DNA from: Rhodoferax sp. | GTDB lineage: Bacteria; Pseudomonadota; Gammaproteobacteria; Burkholderiales; Burkholderiaceae_C | Length of the DNA stretch: 16,382 nt | Direction of reading: 5' to 3' | Assembly (NCBI GenBank): GCA_021731215.1 | Contig: JAKFXU010000011.1 | Location: 1 to 16,382 of the forward strand | Part shown: piece by piece, positions 7,760-16,327 of the stretch | Position numbering within the stretch: position 1 is the first letter of the stretch | Layout: the number at the start of each line of letters is the position of its first letter | The notes under the pieces: generated by a model | Databases searched by the model: none | What the model saw: only the letters and a program-made list of their open reading frames with translations | Told to the model about the DNA's origin: nothing | Translations under genes and position numbers: made by a program

Positions 7760-8659
7760 TTATTTTCTGGACGATGCCGGTGAAGTATTGCCCCGCAGGG
7801 CATCGAAGAACTCCGACGACGAGGGATCAACCACCATGACATCACTTTTCTTGCCGAAGCTGGTTCGGTAGGCATCCAGGCTGCGATAAAACTTGGCAAA
7901 CTGTGCATCCCGTCCAAACGCTTCGGCATAAATGCGCGACGCTTCGGCATCACCCTCGCCCTTGATTTTCTGGGCATCGCGGTAGGCATTGGCCACCGTC
8001 ACTTCGCGCTGTCGATCAGCATCGGCGCGGATTTTTTCACCCTCGGCCGCACCGGTTGAGCGCAACTCATTGGCCACGCGCTTGCGCTCGGCCTCCATGC
8101 GCCGGTAAACTGACTCGGTAATCGCGTCCACGTAATCAACCCGCGTGATGCGCACGTCAATCACGTCCACGCCCCAGGGCTTGGCGCCCCGCACCTGCGC
8201 CAACACTTCGCTCTTGACGTCGGCCATCAAGGCCTCGCGTTTGAGCGAGAGCAGCTCTTTCACAGTGCGCTTGTTGATTTCTTCCTGGAAGGCATTGCGC
8301 ACCACACGATTGAGCTGGCTGGCGCCGGCGGCTTCATTGGTGCCGACATTGCGGATGTACTCTGACGGCTCGGAAATCCGCCAGCGCACATACCAGTCGA
8401 TCACGACCCGCTGCTTCTCGGCGGTCAGCATCGGCTCGGCGTCGGTACTGTCAAGCGTCAACAGCCGTTTGTCGATGTAGGACACGTTCTGAAACGGCGG
8501 CGGCAGCTTGAAGTTCAGACCGGGCTCAATGATGACCTCCTTGATCTGCCCCAGTGCGTACACCACACCAAACTGCCGCTGATCGACCACAAACAGCATC
8601 GAACTGGCCAGCGCCAGCGCCACCAGCAAAGTTGAAAAAATAAAACCTAGCCTGTTCAT
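7760..8659 (-). CDS. hflC: FtsH protease regulator HflC (SPFH domain)
   Basis: This 299-residue inner-membrane protein forms a complex with HflK that encloses the FtsH AAA protease and modulates membrane-protein turnover. A single N-terminal membrane anchor (about 5-24, with LLVALALASSMLFVV) is followed by VDQRQFGVVYALGQIKEV, the start of the SPFH/band-7 domain. The helical region around ERKRVANELRSTGAAEGEKIRADADRQ, split here by its sequence features (Glu/Arg/Ala-rich, about 195-245), is the typical long coiled helix. The start is an ATG preceded by AGGAG at six bases; that site overlaps the hflK stop, so the pair is translationally linked. Length is close to the family norm. Confidence 0.97.
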   Translation of the reverse strand: MNRLGFIFSTLLVALALASSMLFVVDQRQFGVVYALGQIKEVIIEPGLNFKLPPPFQNVSYIDKRLLTLDSTDAEPMLTAEKQRVVIDWYVRWRISEPSEYIRNVGTNEAAGASQLNRVVRNAFQEEINKRTVKELLSLKREALMADVKSEVLAQVRGAKPWGVDVIDVRITRVDYVDAITESVYRRMEAERKRVANELRSTGAAEGEKIRADADRQREVTVANAYRDAQKIKGEGDAEASRIYAEAFGRDAQFAKFYRSLDAYRTSFGKKSDVMVVDPSSSEFFDALRGNTSPASSRK

Positions 8660-8665
8660 TCTGGG

Positions 8666-8670
8666 CTCCT
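8666..8670 (-). promoter_or_regulatory. Ribosome-binding site of hflC, overlapping the hflK stop codon
   Basis: AGGAG on the minus strand shares bases with the hflK TAG stop (8669-8671) and lies six bases before the hflC ATG. Ribosomes ending on hflK would sit on this site, which suggests coupled synthesis of the two partner subunits. Confidence 0.75.
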
Positions 8671-10075
8671 AGCGTGAATCGCGATCACGCGTACGGGTGA
8701 CATCCCGGGCACGCGCATCAGGGGTCGGGACGGCCGGCGTGCTTGCGGGCACGGCAGTTGCTGACGTCATCGCAGATGCGTCGGCGCCCGGCCCGGTCAT
8801 CTGCATGATTTTGTCGAGCGGCAGATACAGCAGGTTGGAGCCCTGTTTGGAATCCACCATGACCTTGGTGACGTTGCTGTAAACCTGTTGCATGGCGTCC
8901 ACATACAGGCGGTCGCGGGTAACCTGGGGCGCTTTCTGATACTCGGCCAACACCGATTTGAAGCGTTGCGCGTCACCTTGCGCCTGCGCCACGATTCTGG
9001 CCTTGTAGGCATCGGCTTCTTCCTTCAGGCGCGAGGCGGAACCGACGGCACGCGGCACCACGTCGTTGGCATAGGCCTGCGCTTCATTCTTGGCCCGTTC
9101 GCGCTCTTGTCCAGCCTTGAGCACATCGTCAAACGCCGCCTGCACCTGCTCGGGCGGACGCACGCCGCCCTGCTGCAAGTTGATGCCGACCACTTCGATC
9201 CCCACCTTGTACTGGTCCAGGATTTTTTGCATCAAGGCACGCACCCGGATTGCAATCTGGTCGCGTTCTTCCGACAGGGCGCTGTCCATGCGCATCTTGC
9301 CCACCACCTCGCGCACAGCGGTTTCTGCCGCTTGCACCACGGCATCGGCGGGATTTTTGCTCTCGAACAGAAAAGCCCGTGCATCGCTCAGACGGTACTG
9401 AACGGCGAACTTGATCTCGACGATGTTTTCGTCCTCGGTCAGCATGGCTGACTCGCGCAGACCGGTGGCCTTGATGACCGTATCGCGCCCCACATCGACC
9501 GAGCGTATCTGGGTTACAAAGATCAATTCATGGCGCTGGATCGGATAGGGCAGACGCCAGTTAAAACCGGCACCGACCGAAGATCTGTATTTTCCGAACT
9601 GGGTGATAACGGCCTGCTGGCCCTCTTGCACAATGAAGAAGCCAGTGCCCAGCCAGATCAGCATCACGACGCCAACAATCAGGCCGACACCGATGCCGGC
9701 ACTCTTCATATCGGGTTGAAAGCCACCGCCAGAACCGCCACCCGAGCCATTGCCGCCCCCCATGCCGCCGCCGGAGTTGCCACGGCCGGCGTTTTTCGCG
9801 CCACCCAGCAAACCGCCGAGTTTGCGGTTGAAATCGCGCCACAACTCGTCGAGATCGGGCGGCCCCTGGTTGGGCCCGCGCCTGTGATCGCGCACGTTGT
9901 TGCCCCGGGGGGGTGGCGCCTGCGGCGCATCGGCATCCGGGCGTTCAGGCTCGGCCTTGCCGCCCTCATCGGGCTTGTCGTCGCTGCGGCCCCAGCGCGG
10001 ATCGTTCAGGTTGAACATTCCTCGGACCCGTTCTGGCAAGACTGCCCAGCGAAAGGTAGGTAAATGAAGTTTCAT
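8669..10075 (-). CDS. hflK: FtsH protease regulator HflK (SPFH domain)
   Basis: This 468-residue partner of HflC is anchored in the inner membrane. The cytosolic N-terminus includes FNLNDPRWGR (21-30) and a Gly/Ser-rich low-complexity linker at about 97-119. It is followed by a membrane helix (about 127-149) and then the SPFH domain beginning VQEGQQAVITQFGKY. The long helical stretch (about 310-385, Glu/Arg/Ala-rich) and LLYLPLDKIMQM (415-426) match HflK, and the C-terminal Ala/Pro/Thr and Arg/Asp tail is variable. The start at ATG 10075 has a purine-rich AGAAGAAG upstream; ATG at 10018 is a weaker alternative. It lies 39 bases after hflX and overlaps the hflC ribosome-binding site. Confidence 0.97.
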   Translation of the reverse strand: MKLHLPTFRWAVLPERVRGMFNLNDPRWGRSDDKPDEGGKAEPERPDADAPQAPPPRGNNVRDHRRGPNQGPPDLDELWRDFNRKLGGLLGGAKNAGRGNSGGGMGGGNGSGGGSGGGFQPDMKSAGIGVGLIVGVVMLIWLGTGFFIVQEGQQAVITQFGKYRSSVGAGFNWRLPYPIQRHELIFVTQIRSVDVGRDTVIKATGLRESAMLTEDENIVEIKFAVQYRLSDARAFLFESKNPADAVVQAAETAVREVVGKMRMDSALSEERDQIAIRVRALMQKILDQYKVGIEVVGINLQQGGVRPPEQVQAAFDDVLKAGQERERAKNEAQAYANDVVPRAVGSASRLKEEADAYKARIVAQAQGDAQRFKSVLAEYQKAPQVTRDRLYVDAMQQVYSNVTKVMVDSKQGSNLLYLPLDKIMQMTGPGADASAMTSATAVPASTPAVPTPDARARDVTRTRDRDSR

Positions 10076-10114
10076 TTCTTCTTCTCTTGTGAATCGTTAC
10101 CGGATTGTGCCCAA

Positions 10115-11293
10115 TCAGGGCAGCACCTCACGATGTTCTGGGAAATAGCCCCCATCTTTTCCGGGCACCACGCCCGCACTCACGTGGTGCGCCAGGTGTT
10201 GGCGCAAAGCCTGCAGGCCTTCGCCATTTTTGGCGCTCAGAAATAGCCGTGGCGTGGCCACCCCATCGAGGTCAAAAGTATCCTGCAACTGCAAGGGGCG
10301 CCGCTCCATTTCAAGTGCGTCAAGTTTGTTGAACACCAGTACCTGGGGCACATCGGCGGCACCGATCTCACCCAGCACGCGCTGCACCTCGGCGATCTGC
10401 TCCAAAAAATTCGGACTGGCAGCATCCACCACGTGCAACAGCAGGTCGGCATCCACCGCTTCCTGCAAGGTGGCCTGAAATGCGTCAATCAAGCCGTGCG
10501 GCAAATCGCGAATGAAACCAACCGTGTCCGACAGCGAAACCGAACGCCCGGCTTCGCCCAGATAGAGCTGGCGGGTGGTGGTGTCGAGCGTCGCGAACAA
10601 CTGATCTGCCGCATAGGCCCGGGCCTTGACCAGCGCATTGAACAGAGTGGATTTGCCGGCGTTGGTGTAGCCCACCAGTGAAATATTGAAGGCGTCGCGT
10701 CGCTCGCGCTGACGCCGCTGGGTCTGGCGCTGGCGTTTGACTTTTACCAGGCGCTCCCTGATTTTTTTGATATTGTCGCCAATCATGCGGCGGTCCATCT
10801 CAATCTGGGTTTCACCCGGACCACCGCGCATGCCAATGCCGCCACTTTGGCGCTCCAGGTGCGACCAGCGCCGCACCAGACGCGTGCTCAGGTACTGCAG
10901 GCGTGCCAGTTCAACCTGCAGCTTGCCTTCATGGCTGCGTGCTCTTTGATTGAAGATTTCCAGAATCAAAAGCGTGCGGTCATTGACCGGCAGTTCAAGA
11001 TGGCGCTCCAGATTGCGCTGCTGCGCCGGGCTCAGACTTTGATCAAAAAGAACCTCAACGGCGCCCAGTTGAGCCGCCAGCAATTTGATTTCATCGGCTT
11101 TGCCGCTGCCCACGAACAGGGCCGCATCCGGCGCCTTGCGTTTGCAGGTCAGCCGGGCCACCGGATTCAAGCCCGCAGTCTGCGCCAGCAAGCCCAACTC
11201 GTTGAGCTCACCATCGAAATTAGGCAATCCGAAATCAACCCCAACCAGCAGGGTGGGTGCAGCCTGACGATCAGGCGGCGGCAGGCTCGTCAC
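10115..11293 (-). CDS. hflX: GTPase HflX, ribosome-associated
   Basis: This 392-residue GTPase binds the large ribosomal subunit and rescues or splits stalled or heat-damaged ribosomes. The N-terminal HflX domain precedes [13 protein letters not shown] (151-163), a coiled Arg/Gln-rich helix (175-200) and the G domain. The G domain has G1 GYTNAGKS (208-215), G3 DTVG (256-259) and G4 NKLD (322-325). The GTG at 11293 gives [10 protein letters not shown], followed by LLVGVDFG, the usual beginning in relatives. It overlaps the 3' end of hfq by 23 bases in another frame. Longer upstream starts (up to 11410) would read deep into hfq and add unlikely sequence. The GGPGE has one more Gly than the E. 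coli RGPGE, probably a betaproteobacterial trait. hflK follows after 39 bases. Confidence 0.95.
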   Translation of the reverse strand: MTSLPPPDRQAAPTLLVGVDFGLPNFDGELNELGLLAQTAGLNPVARLTCKRKAPDAALFVGSGKADEIKLLAAQLGAVEVLFDQSLSPAQQRNLERHLELPVNDRTLLILEIFNQRARSHEGKLQVELARLQYLSTRLVRRWSHLERQSGGIGMRGGPGETQIEMDRRMIGDNIKKIRERLVKVKRQRQTQRRQRERRDAFNISLVGYTNAGKSTLFNALVKARAYAADQLFATLDTTTRQLYLGEAGRSVSLSDTVGFIRDLPHGLIDAFQATLQEAVDADLLLHVVDAASPNFLEQIAEVQRVLGEIGAADVPQVLVFNKLDALEMERRPLQLQDTFDLDGVATPRLFLSAKNGEGLQALRQHLAHHVSAGVVPGKDGGYFPEHREVLP

Positions 11294-11519
11294 CCTCGTT
11301 GCTTGAAAAGTTGACGGCGCGCCCCGGCACAATGGTGGAGATCGCATGTTTGTAGACCATTTGGGTGACCGTGTTGCGAAGCAGCACGACATACTGGTCA
11401 AAAGATTCAATCTGACCTTGCAGCTTGATTCCGTTGACTAGATAAATGGCGACCGGTACATGTTCCCGACGCAAAGCGTTGAGAAAAGGGTCTTGAAGCA
11501 ATTGGCCTTTGTTGCTCAC
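11271..11519 (-). CDS. hfq: RNA chaperone Hfq
   Basis: This 82-residue Sm-like protein forms a hexameric ring that pairs small RNAs with target mRNAs. Sequence marks are [18 protein letters not shown] at the N-terminus, the Sm1 region [19 protein letters not shown] (about 26-44) and the Sm2 motif YKHAIST near 55-61. The C-terminal tail is short ([11 protein letters not shown]), as in many betaproteobacteria. The GTG at 11519 is chosen because GGAG lies six bases upstream and it restores the family N-terminus; a TTG at 11537 in the same frame would add six residues. hflX begins inside the last codons. der is upstream, beyond a 285-base gap that probably holds the hfq promoter. Confidence 0.97.
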   Translation of the reverse strand: MSNKGQLLQDPFLNALRREHVPVAIYLVNGIKLQGQIESFDQYVVLLRNTVTQMVYKHAISTIVPGRAVNFSSNEGDEPAAA

Positions 11520-11525
11520 GATATT

Positions 11526-11529
11526 CTCC
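11526..11529 (-). promoter_or_regulatory. Ribosome-binding site that sets the hfq start
   Basis: GGAG on the minus strand lies six bases before the GTG at 11519. It argues for this start over the in-frame TTG at 11537, which would place the GGAG inside the coding region. Confidence 0.75.
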
Positions 11530-11640
11530 GTGTTCAAAAATTAATGAAGCGGCGACGATACCACAGCAAAGTGGATTCTCGCGCCAGGGACGAGCGCAAA
11601 CCCGCAATAAAATTGGTGACACTCACGCGCTGTGCCGCCG

Positions 11641-11798
11641 CGCCGGGCCGCCCCACCGAAATAGAGACCCCCGAGGGGCTGGAGCCCGCGGCTCCAAACC
11701 TGCTTGAGCAGGCTTGGACGGGCGACAGAGGCGAAGCGTCTCGCGAGCCGCGGCCTGCAAGGCCTCGCGCAGTACACGAAGTGACAAGCGTGGGGGCC
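11641..11798. repeat. GC-rich intergenic palindromic repeat, long copy (B)
   Basis: This 158-base element shares its two ends with copy A (15-mer at 11641-11655 and 12-mer at 11787-11798, same orientation and spaced further apart). Inside it are several perfect inverted repeats: TGGAGCC/GGCTCCA (11680-11686 and 11690-11696), CCTGC/GCAGG (11699-11703 and 11708-11712), CTCGCGAG (11740-11747) and GGCCT/AGGCC (11752-11756 and 11760-11764). CCCC/GGGG also faces around 11668-11678. On the minus strand it begins six bases after the der stop. It could fold into a row of hairpins in RNA and may work as a terminator or mRNA 3'-end protector. This is inferred from structure. Confidence 0.7.
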
Positions 11799-11804
11799 AT
11801 AGCT

Positions 11805-13148
11805 CTAGGCCGTGTCTTTGTCGGCGTAGGGGTTGCTTGATGTTTTCATCTCGATGCGCATCGGCGTGCCCACCAGGTCGAATTCCTTGCGAAAACGCCC
11901 TTCCAGATAGCGCTTGTAAGCGGCGGTCACGTGCTCCAGTGAATTGCCGTGAATCACGATCACCGGCGGATTCATGCCGCCCTGGTGCGCATAGCGCAGT
12001 TTCGGTCGAAACATGCCGGACCGCTTGGGACTCTGGAACTGAACCGCCTCCAGCAGCAAGCGCGTCAATACCGGCGTCGACATCTTGCAGTTGGCCGCCT
12101 TGTAGGCTTGGGCGATGGACGCCCACAGCGGCCCCAGGCCCTGCCTTTTGGTCGCCGATATCAGGTGCATGGCGGCGAATTTCAAGAACGGCAATCGGGT
12201 CTCGATCGAACGTTTCACGAGCTCGCGCTGGTATTCATCGACCGCATCCCATTTGTTGATCGCGAGCACCACGGCGCGGCCATTTTCGAGAATGTAGCCG
12301 GCAATATGGGCGTCCTGATCGGTGACCCCCTGGGTGGCATCAATCAGCAGCAACACCACGTTGGATGATTCAATCGCCTGCAAGGTTTTGACCACCGAAA
12401 ATTTCTCGATCGCCTCAAACACTTTGCCACGGCGGCGCAGGCCGGCGGTGTCGACCAGCTCAAATTTTTGACCGTTGCGCTCAAACGGCACGCAAATCGC
12501 GTCGCGCGTCGTGCCCGGCAAATCGAAGGCAACCAGGCGCTCTTCACCCAGCCAGGTATTGATCAGCGTCGATTTGCCGACATTGGGACGCCCGGCCACG
12601 GCCAGCTTGATGACGCCCGGCTCGCGCTCCTGCTCGGTCTCGTCCGGTTGCTCCAGATGCAGTGGCGCCAAAGCCAGTTCCACCAGCGTGTGGATGCCCT
12701 GACCGTGCGCGGCGGAAACGGCGTGTACCTCACCCAGACCCAATTCAAAAAATTCGACCAGTTGCGCGCCCGCCAGCATGCCTTCTGCCTTGTTGGCCGC
12801 CAGCACGCAGGGTTTGCCGAGACGGCGCAGGTAGTTGGCGATCTCGTGATCCTGCGCCGAAATGCCCTCGCGGGCATCCACCACAAAGATGACGACATCC
12901 GCTTCGGCCACTGCCTGGCGCGTCTGTTTGGCCATTTCCTTGAAGATGCCACTGGCGGCATCGGGCTCGAAGCCCCCGGTATCGATCACGATGTACTCGT
13001 GTTTGCCCTGTCTGCCATTGCCGTAATGACGGTCTCGGGTCAGCCCGGCGAAATCGGCCACGATGGCATCGCGCGACTTGGTCAGCCGATTAAAAAGCGT
13101 TGATTTACCAACATTGGGGCGGCCGACAAGGGCCAGAACGGGTTTCAT
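11805..13148 (-). CDS. der: Ribosome biogenesis GTPase Der (EngA)
   Basis: This 447-residue protein with two tandem GTPase domains and a KH-like C-terminal domain is needed for 50S ribosomal subunit assembly. Domain 1 has G1 GRPNVGKS (9-16), G3 DTGG (56-59) and G4 NKAE (119-122). Domain 2 has G1 GRPNVGKS (186-193), G3 DTAG (233-236) and G4 NKWD (298-301). The KH-like domain spans about 355-440. The first G4 ends in Glu where most GTPases have Asp, and I recall this as common in Burkholderiales Der. It starts at an ATG 17 bases after bamB, and its stop is followed by repeat copy B. Length fits the family. The acidic insert around 165-178 links the two GTPase domains. Confidence 0.98.
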   Translation of the reverse strand: MKPVLALVGRPNVGKSTLFNRLTKSRDAIVADFAGLTRDRHYGNGRQGKHEYIVIDTGGFEPDAASGIFKEMAKQTRQAVAEADVVIFVVDAREGISAQDHEIANYLRRLGKPCVLAANKAEGMLAGAQLVEFFELGLGEVHAVSAAHGQGIHTLVELALAPLHLEQPDETEQEREPGVIKLAVAGRPNVGKSTLINTWLGEERLVAFDLPGTTRDAICVPFERNGQKFELVDTAGLRRRGKVFEAIEKFSVVKTLQAIESSNVVLLLIDATQGVTDQDAHIAGYILENGRAVVLAINKWDAVDEYQRELVKRSIETRLPFLKFAAMHLISATKRQGLGPLWASIAQAYKAANCKMSTPVLTRLLLEAVQFQSPKRSGMFRPKLRYAHQGGMNPPVIVIHGNSLEHVTAAYKRYLEGRFRKEFDLVGTPMRIEMKTSSNPYADKDTA

Positions 13149-13165
13149 TATTGGGCGCCCGACAC

Positions 13166-14305
13166 TTACTCCGGCTGGAAGCCGAAAATGCCACCGCTAC
13201 GGCTGACAACCACCAGCGTTCCGGCCGCCAACACCGGCGCTGCAACCAGCGCCGAACCATCGGTGGCCACGCGCGTCAGCGCCGAACCATCTTCACGCGA
13301 CAGCAAATGAAGCAGCCCGGTGTCGTCGCCTACCGCCACCGAGCGCCCAACCACCAGGGGCGCAGTCAGGCCGCGGTAGCGCAGGCGCTCTGACACCCAG
13401 GCGCGCTCACCATCGGTGCGGCGCCAGGCCACCAGTTTGCCATCGCCCTCGACGCCGAAAACATGCTTGTCATCACCCTGCACGCCGACCGAACCGTAGG
13501 CCGCCTTGGTCCACAGCAGGGCGCCTCGTGCGGTGTCGACACAGCCAAGCGCGGCTTGAAACGCACGCGCACACACCACCTCGCCAGCGCGACTGACGGG
13601 CCCGACCAGGTCAACCAGCCGCTCAATATCATTGGTGCCGCGCGGGGACGCGATCGGGGCCTCCCAGCGGATGGCACCGCTGGACGGGTTGATGCCGACC
13701 AGACGGCCCGACAAGCCCGCCACCAGCGTATCGCCGAGCGCCAACAAAACGCCGGCCTGACGCAGCACCAAGGACTCGCCTGGGCGCTGCTGGGTCCAGA
13801 GCTTGCGCCCGGAGCCGCCATCAAAAGCCGTTACGGAACGATCCGCGGCGAGCAAAAAGACCCGCCCGCCGGCCACCAGCGGGGCAGTAAAACCTTGCGC
13901 TGACAGTTTTTGACGCCAAATCTCACGTCCGCCGTCCAGCACAATCAGTTCGTTGCCACGCGTCACCACCGCCGCCAACTGACCGTCACTGCCAACCCCG
14001 GCCGCAATCGGGCTGCCCACGTTGGTGCGCCACAGCTCAGCGCCAGTGCGGGCGTCAAACGCGCCGACGACGCCGTCCGAACTCGCCAGCGCCACCGTAT
14101 TGCCATTGACTTTGACCTCCAGCGGGAAATCAATCGCACCCACTTTCGCCGTCCACGCCAGGCGCACGCCCAACAGACCTGCATTGGGCGCCAACTCGGC
14201 CGGCTTGGGCTTCTCCGGCCCGCTGGCGCAGCCGACCATTAAAGCCAGCACGACAAGAACGGGTGCCACCCGCGTGGTAGCAGTCAAAAGAACATCAAGC
14301 TTCAC
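13166..14305 (-). CDS. bamB: Outer membrane protein assembly lipoprotein BamB
   Basis: This 379-residue lipoprotein subunit of the BAM complex helps insert beta-barrel proteins in the outer membrane. The signal peptide (about 8-25) ends in a lipobox-like LMVGC with Cys26 as the lipidation site; Met at -3 is unusual but tolerated. Residue +2 is Ala, not Asp, consistent with transport to the outer membrane. The rest is a PQQ-type beta-propeller with repeats such as [14 protein letters not shown] (near 82-95), [14 protein letters not shown] and [13 protein letters not shown]. The start is a GTG that overlaps the yfgM-like stop by four bases (GTGA), suggesting coupling; a second GTG 36 bases downstream is possible. 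der follows after 17 bases. Confidence 0.93.
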   Translation of the reverse strand: MKLDVLLTATTRVAPVLVVLALMVGCASGPEKPKPAELAPNAGLLGVRLAWTAKVGAIDFPLEVKVNGNTVALASSDGVVGAFDARTGAELWRTNVGSPIAAGVGSDGQLAAVVTRGNELIVLDGGREIWRQKLSAQGFTAPLVAGGRVFLLAADRSVTAFDGGSGRKLWTQQRPGESLVLRQAGVLLALGDTLVAGLSGRLVGINPSSGAIRWEAPIASPRGTNDIERLVDLVGPVSRAGEVVCARAFQAALGCVDTARGALLWTKAAYGSVGVQGDDKHVFGVEGDGKLVAWRRTDGERAWVSERLRYRGLTAPLVVGRSVAVGDDTGLLHLLSREDGSALTRVATDGSALVAAPVLAAGTLVVVSRSGGIFGFQPE

Positions 14306-14994
14306 TTTTTCCCTTCCGGCGCTGCCACGCCATTACCCGCCTCGCCGCCGCCCTGTGGATCGACGCCCAGCGAATTCAATTTAACCTCCACCAAACGCCG
14401 GTACTCGGTCCGTTCGTCGAATTTCTTGAAAGCGATCCGATACGCGGCAATGGCTTCTGCCGTCTTGCCTTGCAACAAGAAAATATCTCCTTTGCGGTCG
14501 GCCACCAAGGCCTCAAAGTTAGCGGGAAACGATCCGCTTAACTGCTGCAGAGCCTCATCAAACGCCTTGGACTCCATCAAGATCCCGGCCAGACGCAACT
14601 TGGCAATCGCCTGATAACCCTGATCTGATGCCTTGTCCGCCACCCAGACCAGCGCCGCCTTGGCCGCTTCAAGCTGGCCGCCACTGTAATACTGTTTGGC
14701 CACCAATAACCCGGTCTGCTGTGCATAGGTGGTGGAGCCATAGCGGTCTTTCATGTCGGCGAAAACGCGGTCAATTTTTGCCGCATCGGCCGACTTCACG
14801 ACCCGCTCGACTTCGTCATACAGGGCAGCCGCCTGCACTGCTTGCGAACGCTGCCAATACTGGTAGAAATTCCAGCTCGCGAATGCACCCAACACCACAA
14901 TCAAGGCCCAGGTGATGGCATTGCCGTATTGCTTCCAAAAATGCTTGAGCTGGTCGAGCTGCTCTTGTTCTTCGAGGTCTAGATGTTTTGCCAT
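14302..14994 (-). CDS. yfgM: YfgM-like tetratricopeptide inner-membrane protein
   Basis: This 230-residue protein has an N-terminal cytosolic tail (LDLEEQEQLDQLKHFWKQYG, 5-24), one membrane segment (about 23-45, ITWALIVVLGAFASWNFY) and a periplasmic TPR-like domain. That domain is recognised by its Ala/Leu-rich paired helices and by ADRKGDIFLLQGKTAEAIAAY near 165-185. The family (YfgM, also TPR_21) associates with the Sec translocon and periplasmic chaperones in E. coli. It sits between hisS and bamB, exactly as in E. coli. It starts at an ATG 12 bases after hisS, without a strong ribosome-binding site. The C-terminal Gly/Glu-rich tail is low complexity, and the stop overlaps the bamB start. 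Confidence 0.92.
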   Translation of the reverse strand: MAKHLDLEEQEQLDQLKHFWKQYGNAITWALIVVLGAFASWNFYQYWQRSQAVQAAALYDEVERVVKSADAAKIDRVFADMKDRYGSTTYAQQTGLLVAKQYYSGGQLEAAKAALVWVADKASDQGYQAIAKLRLAGILMESKAFDEALQQLSGSFPANFEALVADRKGDIFLLQGKTAEAIAAYRIAFKKFDERTEYRRLVEVKLNSLGVDPQGGGEAGNGVAAPEGKK

Positions 14995-15006
14995 GAGAAT
15001 ATTGAA

Positions 15007-16323
15007 TTAAGTCCGCGATTGTAGGGTGGGCGCCCAGTCGGCAACGCTCGCCAGTGATTGCGTCATTTGCGCACCACTGCCATCACGCAGTGATTTGACC
15101 GTCACCTGATTTTTCGCCATCTCGTCAGCCCCGAAAACAAGTGCGTAGCGCGCGCCGCTGGCATCGGCGCGCTTGAATTGGGATTTCATGCTGCCCATGA
15201 TGCCCGCCTCCGAACCGGCGTGCATTTGAACACTGAGGCCGGCCGCCCGCAGCGCTTGCAGCGTCTGCAGAACCCGCGGCAAGGCGGCAACCTCGGGCAC
15301 GATCGCATAGGCGTCCAGCGTCGGCTCCACGGCGCCCAAGCCCTGCTCCCGAATCAGTTCCAGCACCCGGTCCACCCCGAGCGCCCAGCCCACGGCGGGC
15401 GCCGGTTTACCTCCCAACTGCTCAACCAGATAATCATAGCGCCCGCCCGCGCACACCGTTCCCTGCGAACCCAGCCGATCCGTGGTGAATTCGAATACCG
15501 TGAGGTTGTAATAGTCCATGCCGCGCACCAGGCGCGGATTCACGGTGTACGCCACCGCGTTGAGGTCCAGCATGGTTTGCAAGCTATTGAAATGTGCCAG
15601 CGAGGCCGGCCCCAAGTAATCGAGCGGCCTTGGCGCCGACTCGACCACCGCCTGCATCGCGGGGTTCTTGCTATCGAGAATGCGCAGCGGGTTGCTGTGC
15701 AGGCGCCGCCGGGCGTCGTCATCAAGCACCTGCGCATGCTGCTCAAAATGGGCAATCAGGGCTTGCCGGTGTTGCAAACGCTCTTGGGGTTGACCCAGAC
15801 TGTTGAGTTCGAGCCGAACGTCAGTCAAACCCAACTCCTGCCACAGCGCCACCGCCAGCAAAATCAGCTCGGCATCGACCTCAGGACCGGCGAAGCCGAG
15901 CGCTTCGGCACCGATCTGGTCAAACTGCCGGTAACGCCCGCGCTGCGGTCGCTCGTGCCGGAACATCGGGCCCATGTAGTACAGACGTTTGCCACCGTCA
16001 TACAACATCGAATGCTCCACCACCGCCCGCACCACGCCGGCGGTGGCTTCAGGGCGTAGCGTCAGCGGGTCGCCGTTGAGGCGATCTTCAAAGGAGTACA
16101 TCTCCTTTTCAACAATATCGGTGACTTGCCCCAAACCGCGTATGAACAGGGGCGTGCGCTCAACGATCGGCGTGCGAATGTTGCGATAGGCGTAGCGCGC
16201 CATCAAGCAACGCACTCTGGCTTCAAGCCATTCGACCGCCGCTGAAGCCGGCGGTAGGACGTCGTTCATGCCCTTGACGCCGGTCAGTTTCTCCACTTTT
16301 TCTGCACTTTTGTTTTGACTCAT
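15007..16323 (-). CDS. hisS: Histidyl-tRNA synthetase
   Basis: This 438-residue class II aminoacyl-tRNA synthetase charges tRNA-His in the cytosol. The N-terminus [13 protein letters not shown] (12-24) is typical. Motif 2 is [20 protein letters not shown] (121-140). The histidine-specific HisA motif is [15 protein letters not shown] (265-279), followed by [10 protein letters not shown] (291-300), and motif 3 is [10 protein letters not shown] (311-320). The C-terminal anticodon-binding domain (about 335-430) is intact, unlike in hisZ. The start at ATG 16323 is used because the family begins MSQ/MS(N/K); the frame runs on to a TTG at 16374, inside the ispG tail. It follows ispG by four bases, with no clear Shine-Dalgarno sequence, so it may depend on read-through from ispG. 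Confidence 0.97.
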   Translation of the reverse strand: MSQNKSAEKVEKLTGVKGMNDVLPPASAAVEWLEARVRCLMARYAYRNIRTPIVERTPLFIRGLGQVTDIVEKEMYSFEDRLNGDPLTLRPEATAGVVRAVVEHSMLYDGGKRLYYMGPMFRHERPQRGRYRQFDQIGAEALGFAGPEVDAELILLAVALWQELGLTDVRLELNSLGQPQERLQHRQALIAHFEQHAQVLDDDARRRLHSNPLRILDSKNPAMQAVVESAPRPLDYLGPASLAHFNSLQTMLDLNAVAYTVNPRLVRGMDYYNLTVFEFTTDRLGSQGTVCAGGRYDYLVEQLGGKPAPAVGWALGVDRVLELIREQGLGAVEPTLDAYAIVPEVAALPRVLQTLQALRAAGLSVQMHAGSEAGIMGSMKSQFKRADASGARYALVFGADEMAKNQVTVKSLRDGSGAQMTQSLASVADWAPTLQSRT

Positions 16324-16327
16324 GAAT

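Larger units (their letters stand above)
11520..11804. other. der-hfq intergenic region (285 bases)
   Basis: This is the largest gene-free stretch in the window. The hfq-proximal part (about 11520-11640) is less GC-rich and holds the hfq leader. On the minus strand TGGTATCGT (about 11555-11563) resembles an extended -10, but no good -35 is seen 16-18 bases upstream, so a promoter is only suggested. The der-proximal part (11641-11798) is the large repeat copy B. Open frames crossing the region are not supported as genes. Confidence 0.6.

Noticed and set aside
11520..11640. A firm hfq promoter
   Set aside because: An extended -10-like TGGTATCGT is present on the minus strand, but no -35 fits 16-18 bases upstream. 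It is mentioned only as a suggestion.
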